Origin: an uncultured Duncaniella sp.
Lineage (GTDB): Bacteria; Bacteroidota; Bacteroidia; Bacteroidales; Muribaculaceae
Length of the DNA stretch: 64,000 nucleotides
Assembly (NCBI GenBank): GCA_910584825.1
Contig: CAJUCI010000001.1
Location: 186,000 to 249,999 of the forward strand
Direction: 5' to 3'
Made by a program: the position numbers and the translations under genes. Shown here in pieces: positions 49,610-57,592 of this stretch. The notes below the pieces were generated by a model. It saw only the letters and a program-made list of their open reading frames with translations. It was not told where the DNA came from and searched no databases. Position 1 is the first letter of the stretch. Each line of letters begins with the position of its first letter.

Positions 49610-50167
49610 TCAGACGGTGAGGATTTCTTTTTCTTTTGCGGCGAAGAGGTCGTCGATTTTCTTCATGTAGCGGTCGTGGAGCTTCTGGGCCTGGGCTTCG
49701 GCGTCTTTCTCGACGTCTTCGCTCATGCCTTGCTTGACGGCTTTCTTGAGTCCTTCGATGGCGTCACGGCGGGCGTTGCGCACCGATACCTTGGCTGTCT
49801 CGGCTTCGGCCTTGGACTGCTTTACGAGGTTCTTGCGACGCTCTTCGGTGAGCGGGGGTATGCTCAGACGTATCACTTCGCCGTTGTTTTCGGGGGTGAT
49901 GCCAAGCTCGGAGTTGATGATGGCTTTTTCAATCTCTTTGAACATGGCTTTCTCCCAGGGGGTGATGGTGATGGTGCGTGCGTCGGGGACTGCGATATTT
50001 GCTACCTGCGATATGGGCATTGCGGAGCCGTAATACTCGACTCGGATGCCGTCAAGGATTTTGGGGTTGGCCTTGCCGGCACGGATGTGGGCGAGTGCCT
50101 CGTCGAGATAAGCCACGGCGAGTTCCATTTTTTCCTCGGCCGGGGTGAGATAGTCGGAAGGTTCCAT
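49610..50167 (-). CDS. frr: Ribosome recycling factor
   Basis: RRF with EF-G splits the post-termination ribosome. The 185-residue length is normal. The family landmarks are LDEALAHIRAGKANPKILDGI (about 27-47), VEYYGSAMPISQVANI, DARTITITPWEKAMFKEIEK and RLSIPPLTEERRKNLVKQSK. Adjacent to pyrH on the same strand, as in most bacteria, with repeat DNA between. Confidence 0.97.
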   Translation of the reverse strand: MEPSDYLTPAEEKMELAVAYLDEALAHIRAGKANPKILDGIRVEYYGSAMPISQVANIAVPDARTITITPWEKAMFKEIEKAIINSELGITPENNGEVIRLSIPPLTEERRKNLVKQSKAEAETAKVSVRNARRDAIEGLKKAVKQGMSEDVEKDAEAQAQKLHDRYMKKIDDLFAAKEKEILTV

Positions 50168-50226
50168 TGTATAGAATTTAAAATTTAAAATGTAAAATGT
50201 AAAATTGGGGGCACGGAGGGGGCTTG

Positions 50227-50321
50227 TCGACGGCTGAAGCCGTCGGGCGGTGACAAAAAAATGTGAGCAACCAGGGCGACTTATCGACGGCTGAAGCCGT
50301 CGGGCGGTGACAAAAAAATGT
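50227..50321. repeat. Two direct 38-bp copies of a REP variant
   Basis: Copies at 50227-50264 and 50284-50321 read TCGACGGCTGAAGCCGTCG, then GGCGGTGACAAAAAAATGT, identical by eye and 57 bp apart. The stem is that of the REP family but the head (TAGGAGC) is replaced by GGGCGGTGAC. Confidence 0.75.
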
Positions 50322-50417
50322 TGGCTCCCGGAGGGGAATTTAAATTAAGAATTAAAAAGTTTTGATGAACTGTGTGGGGAACATTTTTAATTTTTAATTC
50401 TTAATTTTTCATTCACT

Positions 50418-51128
50418 TCAGTAGACTCTTGTGCCGATGTTTTCGCCGCGGATGACTTTGGCGAGGTTGCCGGGGGTGTCCATGTCAAAGACGACGATGG
50501 GGAGGTGGTTTTCGCGACACATGGCTGTGGCGGTGATGTCCATGACTTTGAGGCCGCGGGCGAGGACTTCGTCGTAGGTTATCTCGTCAAACTTTGTGGC
50601 GGTGGGGTCTTTCTCGGGGTCGGCTGTGTAGACGCCGTCGACGCGGGTGCCTTTGAGCATTACGTCGGCTCCGACTTCGATGCCGCGCAGTGCGCTGCCG
50701 GTGTCGGTGGTGAAGAAGGGGTTGCCTGTGCCGGCGGCCATGATGGCTACGGCTCCGCTCTCGATGGTCTCGATGGCGCGACGGTTGGAATACTGCTCGC
50801 CGATGGGGAACATGTTGATGGCTGTGAGCACTCGCGCGGGCTGGCCTATCGACTCGAGTGCCGAGGAGAGTGCGAGCGAGTTGATGACGGTGGCGAGCAT
50901 GCCCATCTGGTCGCCCTTGACGCGGTCAAAGCCTTTGGCGGCTCCCGAGAGGCCGCGGAAGATGTTGCCGCCTCCGATGACGATTGCCACTTCTACGCCC
51001 ATGCCGACGATTTCGGCTATCTGGCGTGCGTATTCACCAAGTCGTAGGGTGTCGATGCCGTAACCCTGTGAGCCCATCAGCGACTCGCCGCTGAGTTTGA
51101 GCAGAATGCGTTTATATTTAGTCTCCAT
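50418..51128 (-). CDS. pyrH: UMP kinase
   Basis: PyrH phosphorylates UMP to UDP; the bacterial enzyme is a hexamer of the amino-acid-kinase fold. The 236-residue protein has RILLKLSGESLMG (Lys/Gly ATP site, about 6-18), EVAIVIGGGNIFRGLSGA (about 48-65), the UMP-binding GDQMGMLATVINSLAL and the catalytic-core GTGNPFFTTDTGSALR (about 131-146), then VDGVYTADPEKD. Intact. It is upstream of frr and shares its direction. Confidence 0.97.
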   Translation of the reverse strand: METKYKRILLKLSGESLMGSQGYGIDTLRLGEYARQIAEIVGMGVEVAIVIGGGNIFRGLSGAAKGFDRVKGDQMGMLATVINSLALSSALESIGQPARVLTAINMFPIGEQYSNRRAIETIESGAVAIMAAGTGNPFFTTDTGSALRGIEVGADVMLKGTRVDGVYTADPEKDPTATKFDEITYDEVLARGLKVMDITATAMCRENHLPIVVFDMDTPGNLAKVIRGENIGTRVY

Positions 51129-51275
51129 ATTTTACAAAGATATTCACAAAGATATTCACAAAGATAGGTATAATCCGCGAAAATCAGCGAAGATGGGGGT
51201 CAATTTTTGCTCGTGCGCGGGATTTTTTATTTGTGATACAATTCCATTTCAAAGTTTGCACAATTCTGTTACAAT

Positions 51276-51308
51276 TTTGTTTTTTTGACTTCACTTTTAG
51301 TAAATTTG
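51276..51308 (+). promoter_or_regulatory. Promoter of the response-regulator gene
   Basis: TTTG at 51276-51279 and TAAATTTG at 51301-51308, 21 bases apart, an excellent Bacteroidales match. The predicted transcription start coincides with the GTG at 51314, implying a leaderless or near-leaderless mRNA and excluding the upstream ATG at 51233. Confidence 0.65.
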
Positions 51309-51313
51309 CATTT

Positions 51314-52027
51314 GTGATTACAGCCCTAAACATATCTACCCCGCAAATACTCATCGTGGACAGCGACACTACAATCCTATCGCTGCTCTCGGAGAATCTG
51401 CATAGCGAGGGGTATGAAGTGCAGACTGTTTCGGATGCCTGTCAGGCTCTTATGCTGCCGCTTGACCATTATGCGCTGGTGATTTCAGAGGTGGAACTGC
51501 CGGGCGAAATCGATGGCTTCGAACTGCTCGAACGCATCAAGGATGACCCTCTGACCGCTTCAGTGCCTGTGATATTTTGTACCGTGCGTGACGGTGAGAA
51601 TGATATAATACAGGGACTCAATGCGGGTGCTGACGATTATATAGTGCGCCCGTTCTCGCTGCGCGAGATGCTGGCCCGCGTGCGCTCGGTGCTGCGCCGC
51701 CGCCGCAATATGGCTCCGACGGCTAACCTGCGCGTCATTGAATACCGTTCGCTCATACTCAATATCGATACTCACGGTCTGATGATAGACGGTGAGCCGG
51801 TGTCGCTTTCGCCCACGGAATTCGCAATACTTACGCTGCTGCTGCGCTCGCGCAACAAGATGTTTAAGCGCGAGGAGATTTTTGCGGCTGCGTGGCCGGG
51901 CGAGGAGCTGAACAATCCCCGACTGGTGGATGTGAATATCTCGCGTCTGCGCAAGAAATTAGGCCCGTATGCCAAGAATCTCGTGAATAAGTCGGGACTC
52001 GGGTATGGGTTCGTGGATGAGAATTGA
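51314..52027 (+). CDS. OmpR-family response regulator lacking the phospho-acceptor Asp
   Basis: A 237-residue two-domain regulator: receiver (about 10-125) plus winged-helix DNA-binding domain (about 140-235; LSPTEFAILTLLLRSRNKMF, RLVDVNISRLRKKLG, SGLGYGFV). The receiver is atypical. The acidic pair is IVDSD; the phosphorylation site reads VISEVELPG, where Glu replaces the usual Asp; and the conserved Lys of KPF is Arg (VRPFSLREM). Thr remains in FCTVRDG. The Glu could mimic phosphorylation. The GTG at 51314 is chosen from the promoter. No histidine kinase is nearby. The closest familiar relative is RprY. Confidence 0.85.
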   Translation: MITALNISTPQILIVDSDTTILSLLSENLHSEGYEVQTVSDACQALMLPLDHYALVISEVELPGEIDGFELLERIKDDPLTASVPVIFCTVRDGENDIIQGLNAGADDYIVRPFSLREMLARVRSVLRRRRNMAPTANLRVIEYRSLILNIDTHGLMIDGEPVSLSPTEFAILTLLLRSRNKMFKREEIFAAAWPGEELNNPRLVDVNISRLRKKLGPYAKNLVNKSGLGYGFVDEN

Positions 52028-52190
52028 AAATTTAAAATGGAAAATGGAAAATTGGGCTTTCGCGCTTCTGATTCTTCATTTTAGATTCTTCATTTTAGAT
52101 TCTTCATTTTAAATTTTCCATTTTAAATTCCATCTGGGGCTGCGCGAACTTATAATTTTAAATTTTCCATTTTCCATTTTAAATTTTATC
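52028..52190. repeat. AATTTAAAATGG-type repeat block (family C)
   Basis: AAAATTTAAAATGGAAAATG, three copies of TTTTAGATTCTTCA and tracts of AATTTTCCATTTTAAATT. It ends 5 bases before the TTG start of rnhB. Confidence 0.7.
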
Positions 52191-52194
52191 TCTC

Positions 52195-52770
52195 TTGCTT
52201 CCTTCAGCGTCTACTTCTTTTGTTCTCGAGGCGGGTTGTGACGAGGCCGGGCGCGGGTGCCTTGCAGGGCCGGTGTGTGCCGCGGCTGTGATTCTGCCTG
52301 ACGGTTATACGCATCCTCTCATTAATGATTCGAAGAAGCTCACGGAGCGTCAACGCGAGCTGCTGCGCCCTGTGATTGAACGCGATGCGGTGGCGTGGGC
52401 TGTGGCGTGGGCCTCAAATGAGGAGATTGATTCGATTAATATTCTGAATGCTTCAATCCTGGCTATGCACCGTGCGCTGGATGCGCTGGGGGTGACGCCG
52501 GGGCAGATTGTGGTGGATGGTAATCGCTTCAAGCCTTATAGGGATATTCCGTATCAGACGGTGGTGAAGGGGGATGGCAAGTTGGGGAATATAGCGGCGG
52601 CTTCGATTCTGGCTAAGACGCACCGCGATGAGCTGATGAGGTCGCTGGCGGTGCAATATCCGCAATATAACTGGGATGTCAATAAGGGATACCCTACCAA
52701 AGACCATAGAGCGGCTATAGCCGAGCATGGGCTGTCACCACTGCATAGAGTGACGTTCAGGAGTAAGTAA
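52195..52770 (+). CDS. rnhB: Ribonuclease HII
   Basis: RNase HII cuts at ribonucleotides in DNA and RNA-DNA hybrids. The 191-residue protein has the catalytic CDEAGRGCLAGPVCAAAVIL (DEGRG-type motif, Asp/Glu at 16-17), NDSKKLTERQRELL, and later VVDGNRFKPYRDI and VVKGDGKLGNIAAASILAKT (fourth carboxylate region), ending HPLHR-like (SPLHRVTF). It begins with TTG at 52195 directly after repeat DNA; an alternative start would have to lie within the protein. Confidence 0.95.
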   Translation: MLPSASTSFVLEAGCDEAGRGCLAGPVCAAAVILPDGYTHPLINDSKKLTERQRELLRPVIERDAVAWAVAWASNEEIDSINILNASILAMHRALDALGVTPGQIVVDGNRFKPYRDIPYQTVVKGDGKLGNIAAASILAKTHRDELMRSLAVQYPQYNWDVNKGYPTKDHRAAIAEHGLSPLHRVTFRSK

Positions 52771-52789
52771 AGTTAGTTTATCCCAAAAG

Positions 52790-52919
52790 GGGACATAAGG
52801 ACATAAGGGACAAAAGCGACACAAGTCTTTGAAAATTAAAAATTAAGAATTAAAAATTAAAAATTCTTGATTCACAAAGACTTATGTCGCTTTTGTCCCT
52901 TATGTCCTTATGTTCCTTT
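52790..52919. terminator. Family D hairpin shared by convergent rnhB and metH
   Basis: GGGACATAAGGACATAAGGG, then ACAAAAGCGACACAAGTC (52790 on) faces GACTTATGTCGCTTTTGT, then CCCTTATGTCCTTATGTTCC (to about 52915) with two mismatches, over an AT-rich loop of AATTAAAAATTAAGAATT words. Confidence 0.8.
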
Positions 52920-52936
52920 CTTTAATTGAATGTAAT

Positions 52937-55900
52937 TTATCGGTTCAGGAGTCGGTGGATTTGGTCGAGTGGGAGGTGGCGGCGGCGGGCGTAGTCGGCC
53001 AGCTGGTCGTCGCCGATGGTGCCGAGCGTGAAGTAGCGGGCCTCGGGGTGGGAGATGTAGAGGCCGCTGACGCTGGCTGAGGGGTGCATCGCGCCGTTTT
53101 CGGTCATCTCGATGCCTATGTCGCTCATGCCGAGCATGCGGTCAAGCTCGATGTTGAGTGTCTGGTCGGGCATGGAGGGGTAGCCCATAGCGGGACGGAT
53201 GCCACGGTAGCGGCCCTCGTAAAGCTCGTCAAGGGTCATGTCAGGCTCGTCCTTGGCATAGCCCCACAGCTCGCGGCGCACGTGGCGGTGGAGCCATTCG
53301 GCGGCGGCTTCGGCGACGCGGTGGGAGACGGTCTGCATGAGGAGGGAGCCGTAGGTGTCGCCCGCAGCCTCGCAGGCGTTGATTTCGGCCTCGGTGTCGA
53401 CTGTGACGGCAAAGGCTCCGATGTAGTCGCTGACGGGGTCGATATAGTCGGCCACGGAGGGGTAGAGGCCCTGCTCGTCAGGCTCCTGGCGGCGGAGGGT
53501 GGGGAATGTGAACCCGCTGTCGGTGAGGATGTCGTCGCCCTCGGCATGGGCCTTGACGATGTCTACCAACCCCTTTACCTTACAACTTTCGGCACTACAT
53601 ATCTGCCCGAGGATGTGGCGGGCGTCGCGGGCGAGCTTGAGGGCTTCGGTGGCTTTCTCACGCCCCTCTTTATCTTCGTGGGAGCGCAGCCACTCTTCGG
53701 TGCATGCCGGGCAGTCATGAACGCCGAAGGCATCGGCGAGGGTGGCGGGGAGACGCCACGCGCTCATGAAGGCGCGGTAGTTAATCAGCGGTAACAGCTC
53801 GGCGGCGGGGATGGTGAGCACACACCTGCCCTCGCGCGCGGGCGCGGGCGAGGAGTAGGGGGCGAGCACGGTGCGCAGACTCTTGGCGCGGGCTTCGGCC
53901 AGGGGGGTGAGTGTCAGCCCGGCGGCCTTGCGCTCGTGCTCCTCGCGCATGCGGCGGGCATCCTCCTTGAGCGAGGCTATGTAGGCTTCGCGCAGGGCGG
54001 GATTGAGCAGACGGGCGGCGAGAAGGGGGTTCTGCGAGGCGTCCTTGACATGTATGACGGGGCCGTCATAGCGGGTGTCGATTTTCAGTGCTGTGTGGAG
54101 GCGCGAGGTGGTGGCTCCGCCTACCATGAGGGGGATGTGCAGTCCGGCCTTGCGCATCTCCTCGGCCACGTGGGCCATCTCGTCGAGCGAGGGGGTGATG
54201 AGGCCCGAGAGGCACACGATGTCGGGCCGCTCGCGCAGGGCGGTCTCAACGATGGTCTCAGCGGGCACCATGACTCCGAGGTCAATCACCTCGTAGTTGT
54301 TGCATGCCAGCACGATAGAGACGATGTTTTTGCCGATGTCATGCACGTCGCCCTTGACGGTGGCGAAGAGTATCTTGCCGTTCTTGCGGCCGGAGGTGTC
54401 GCCGCTCTTGCGGCGGTCAATCTCGGGCTGGAGCAGGGCCACGGCACTCTTCATGGTGCGGGCGGTCTTGACCACCTGGGGGAGGAACATCTTGCCCTCG
54501 CCGAAGAGTGTGCCCACGCGGTTCATGCCCTCCATGAGCGGGCCGTCGATGATGGCCACAGGCTCCATGCCTGAGGCAAGGGCCTCGGCGAGGTCGTCGG
54601 CAAGCCATGTGGCGATGCCATGCACGAGGGCGTGGCTCAGACGCTCGCCCACGGGGAGTGTGCGCCACTGCTCGGTCACGGCCTGAGGGGCGGGTGCGCC
54701 CTTGGGCTGGGGAGCGTGGGCGGCGGCATAGGCGGCGAGGTCGTCGGAGGCTCCGGGACGGCGGCACAGCACCACGTCCTCGAGCAGAGTGCGCAGCTCA
54801 GGCTCGATTTCGGAATAGGTCACGGCGGTGGCGGGGTTGACGATGCCCATGTCCATGCCTTTGCTTATGGCATGGTAGAGGAAGACGGCGTGCATGGCCT
54901 CGCGCAGACGGTTGTTGCCCCTGAATGCGAACGAGAGGTTGCTGACTCCGCCGCTGACCTTGGCCCCGGGGAGGTTGGCCTTAATCCATTCGACGGCCCG
55001 GATGAAGTCGAGGCCGTAGCGGTCGTGCTCCTCGATGCCGGTGGCTATGGAGAGGATGTTGGGGTCGAAAATGATGTCCTCAGGGGGGAACTGCGCCTGC
55101 TCGGTCAGGAGCCTGTAGGCGCGGCCGCACACCTCGATTTTGCGTTCAAACGTGTCGGCCTGGCCCTTTTCGTCAAAGGCCATGACCACGACGGCGGCAC
55201 CAAGCTCGCGGATGCGGCGGGCGCGGCTTATGAAGGTCTCCTCCCCCTCCTTGAGCGAGATGGAGTTGACTATCGCCTTGCCCTGCACGCACTTGAGTCC
55301 GCGCTCGATGACATCCCATTTCGAGGAGTCAATCATCACGGGCACTCGCGCAATCTCAGGCTCGGCGGCCAGGAGGTTGAGGAAGCGGCACATCTCACGG
55401 CCGGCGTCGAGCAGACCGTCGTCCATATTTATATCTATGACCTGCGCGCCGTCCTCGACCTGCTTGCGGGCGATGGCGATGGCCTCGTCATAGCTGCCCT
55501 CGCCGATGAGGCGCAGGAACTTGCGCGAGCCGGCCACGTTGCACCGCTCGCCGACGTTGATAAAGTTCTTGTCGGGGGTCACTTCGAGCATTTCGAGGCC
55601 CGAGAGGCGCATTTCGTGGGTGAGGGTCGGGGGGACATGGGGGGCCTTGCCGGCCACGATGGCGGGGTAGCGCGAGATGTGTTCGGGGGTGGTGCCGCAG
55701 CATCCGCCGATGATGTTGACCAAGCCCTCGTCGACCAGCTCTTTCATGACCTCGGCCATGCTGTCGGGGGTCTCGCCGTAGTTGCCCGAGGCGTCGGGGA
55801 GTCCGGCGTTGGGGTGGCATGAGACGGGCCAGGGGCTAATCCTGGCAAGCTCGGCCACCCAAGGCTTAATCTCGCGCGGGCCGAAGGAGCAGTTGAGGCC

Positions 55901-56578
55901 GAGCGAGGCGATGGGGGCGTGGCTGACGGATGCGATGAAGGCCTCGAGGGTCTGGCCGGAGAATGTGCGGCCGTCCTTGCCGGCGATGGTCACTGAGAGC
56001 ATTATGGGGAGGGTCACGCCACGGCGGCGCATAACGGTGACGGCGGCGTCGAGTCCGGCCTTGAGGTTGAGGGTGTCAAAGATGGTCTCGAAGAGCAGTG
56101 TGTCCACACCTCCGTCAATAAGTCCCTCAATCTGGTCAGTATATGCGTCGAAAAGTTCGTCATATGTCACGGCCCTCATGCCGGGGTCGTTGATGTCGGG
56201 GCTCATGGAGGCGGTCTTGTTGGTGGGGCCTATGGAACCGGCCACGAGTACCTTGCGCCCTGCGCTGTCGGCGGCACGGCGGGCTATCTCGGCTCCGGCA
56301 CGGCTAATCTCGCGGGCGAGGGGGGCCATGTCATAGTCGGCAAGCGAGATGGCGTTGGCGTTGAAGGTGTTGGTGCTTATGATGTCGCACCCTGCACTGA
56401 CGTACTGACGTGCTATATCCTCAATCACGTCGGGGCGCGTAAGGCAGAGGAGGTCGTTGTTGCCACGCAGGTCGACATGCCATCCGGCAAAACGCTGTCC
56501 GCGGAAATCCTGCTCGGTGAGTCCGCGACGCTGTATCATGGTGCCCATCGCACCGTCGAGAATGAGAATACCTTTCAT
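52937..56578 (-). CDS. metH: Cobalamin-dependent methionine synthase
   Basis: MetH transfers a methyl from 5-methyl-THF to homocysteine via cobalamin. The 1213-residue protein has all four modules in order: homocysteine-binding (zinc site NIIGGCCGTTPEHI, about 280), pterin-binding (FINVGERCNVAGSRKFLRL, about 325), B12-binding (cap domain EGKMFLPQVVKTARTMKSAV and the base-off loop DVHDIGKNIVSIVLACNNYE, about 750), and the activation domain with SAM (RHILGQICSAESC region and GYPSMPDQT, about 1160). Works with metF in this window. No cobalamin riboswitch is seen in the 170 bases upstream, which are repeat. Confidence 0.97.
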   Translation of the reverse strand: MKGILILDGAMGTMIQRRGLTEQDFRGQRFAGWHVDLRGNNDLLCLTRPDVIEDIARQYVSAGCDIISTNTFNANAISLADYDMAPLAREISRAGAEIARRAADSAGRKVLVAGSIGPTNKTASMSPDINDPGMRAVTYDELFDAYTDQIEGLIDGGVDTLLFETIFDTLNLKAGLDAAVTVMRRRGVTLPIMLSVTIAGKDGRTFSGQTLEAFIASVSHAPIASLGLNCSFGPREIKPWVAELARISPWPVSCHPNAGLPDASGNYGETPDSMAEVMKELVDEGLVNIIGGCCGTTPEHISRYPAIVAGKAPHVPPTLTHEMRLSGLEMLEVTPDKNFINVGERCNVAGSRKFLRLIGEGSYDEAIAIARKQVEDGAQVIDINMDDGLLDAGREMCRFLNLLAAEPEIARVPVMIDSSKWDVIERGLKCVQGKAIVNSISLKEGEETFISRARRIRELGAAVVVMAFDEKGQADTFERKIEVCGRAYRLLTEQAQFPPEDIIFDPNILSIATGIEEHDRYGLDFIRAVEWIKANLPGAKVSGGVSNLSFAFRGNNRLREAMHAVFLYHAISKGMDMGIVNPATAVTYSEIEPELRTLLEDVVLCRRPGASDDLAAYAAAHAPQPKGAPAPQAVTEQWRTLPVGERLSHALVHGIATWLADDLAEALASGMEPVAIIDGPLMEGMNRVGTLFGEGKMFLPQVVKTARTMKSAVALLQPEIDRRKSGDTSGRKNGKILFATVKGDVHDIGKNIVSIVLACNNYEVIDLGVMVPAETIVETALRERPDIVCLSGLITPSLDEMAHVAEEMRKAGLHIPLMVGGATTSRLHTALKIDTRYDGPVIHVKDASQNPLLAARLLNPALREAYIASLKEDARRMREEHERKAAGLTLTPLAEARAKSLRTVLAPYSSPAPAREGRCVLTIPAAELLPLINYRAFMSAWRLPATLADAFGVHDCPACTEEWLRSHEDKEGREKATEALKLARDARHILGQICSAESCKVKGLVDIVKAHAEGDDILTDSGFTFPTLRRQEPDEQGLYPSVADYIDPVSDYIGAFAVTVDTEAEINACEAAGDTYGSLLMQTVSHRVAEAAAEWLHRHVRRELWGYAKDEPDMTLDELYEGRYRGIRPAMGYPSMPDQTLNIELDRMLGMSDIGIEMTENGAMHPSASVSGLYISHPEARYFTLGTIGDDQLADYARRRHLPLDQIHRLLNR

Positions 56579-56614
56579 TTCTTTATGGTAGAATAAGTTT
56601 AAATAGTTGAGTCA

Positions 56615-56730
56615 AGAAGGGTACATAAGGACATAAGTGACAAAAGAGACATAAGAATTTTTTAGTCAAATAATTTTTTACTTATAAATATTATGTTCCT
56701 TTTGTCACTTATGTCCTTATGTACCCTTCT
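56615..56730 (-). terminator. Family D hairpin after the M48 gene
   Basis: AGAAGGGTACATAAGGACAT, then AAGTGACAAAAG (56615-56646) pairs exactly with 56699-56730 (32 bp) over a 52-base loop. It lies 19 bases after the M48 stop and upstream of metH. Confidence 0.85.
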
Positions 56731-56748
56731 TAAAAAGGGCTATTCGCA

Positions 56749-57534
56749 TCAGGGACGTGTGAAGCCGTCTTTGGTGGCGCGCTGTGTCATGCGCTTGATG
56801 CGGTCTTTGGTCTCGGGGTGTGAGGAGAACATCTTGTCGATGTAGCTTGCCTTTGCGCCTGAGCCTTCCTCCATGTTGAGGAACTTCTCGAATGCCTTGA
56901 CCATGCCCCAGGGGTTGCGGCCGTTGGCTACGAGGAAGTCATAGCCGCAGTCGTCGGCCTCTTTCTCCTGTTTCTGCGAGAACTTGGCTCCGGCAAGCGA
57001 CTCGCCGAGTGCGCCGAGCTGTGACTCGGTGAGGGCGGCGGCTACATCGCTGGTTGATGCTACCACGTCCTTGACTGCGCCGGTGAGGAGCTCCTGCTTG
57101 AAGGCGTTCTTGCTGTGACGCTTCATCACGTGGCCGATTTCGTGGCCGATGATGCCCATGAGCTCGTCGTCGTCCATGATGTCCATGAGCGAGGAGAAGA
57201 CGCGCACGCTGCCGTCGGGGCAGGCGAAGGCGTTGACGTCGATTACGTCATAGACCTTGAAGTTCAAGGGTATGCCGTCAGCGTCGGTGAGGCCTTCGGT
57301 GAGTTTCTTGAGGCGGATGGTATAGGGGTTGTCGTCGCCGGGCACGGGGTTGTGCTTGTCCATCCAGTCGACCGACTCCTTGACATACGACGCCATCTGG
57401 GCATCGGTGAGGGTCATGGCCTTGACTCCCTTGGCGGCGGCTCCGACGAGCTTGCCTACCTTGAACTGTGCATTGACAGGCATAGCCACAAACATAAGCA
57501 TGATGGCTGCCATAATTGCAGTTACCTTCTTCAT
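56749..57534 (-). CDS. M48-family metalloprotease
   Basis: A 261-residue exported Zn metalloprotease (signal peptide VTAIMAAIMLMFVAMPVNAQ). The HExxH motif is IIGHEIGHVMKRHSK (about 134-148) and the third ligand Glu lies in KQEKEADDCGYDFLVANG (about 193). It belongs to the small envelope M48B/C (YcaL/LoiP-like) type; the role is probably quality control of outer-membrane proteins. VNAFACPDGSVRVFSSLMDI precedes the motif as usual. Confidence 0.9.
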   Translation of the reverse strand: MKKVTAIMAAIMLMFVAMPVNAQFKVGKLVGAAAKGVKAMTLTDAQMASYVKESVDWMDKHNPVPGDDNPYTIRLKKLTEGLTDADGIPLNFKVYDVIDVNAFACPDGSVRVFSSLMDIMDDDELMGIIGHEIGHVMKRHSKNAFKQELLTGAVKDVVASTSDVAAALTESQLGALGESLAGAKFSQKQEKEADDCGYDFLVANGRNPWGMVKAFEKFLNMEEGSGAKASYIDKMFSSHPETKDRIKRMTQRATKDGFTRP

Positions 57535-57592
57535 TGTTCTTAAAAATACTTAGGATTATAGATAAATTGGTTTTATATAATTTTAGTCACTT

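Noticed and set aside
50227..50321. Possible CRISPR-like direct repeat pair
   Set aside because: Only two copies with a 19-base spacer, and the repeat is a REP stem; no cas genes.
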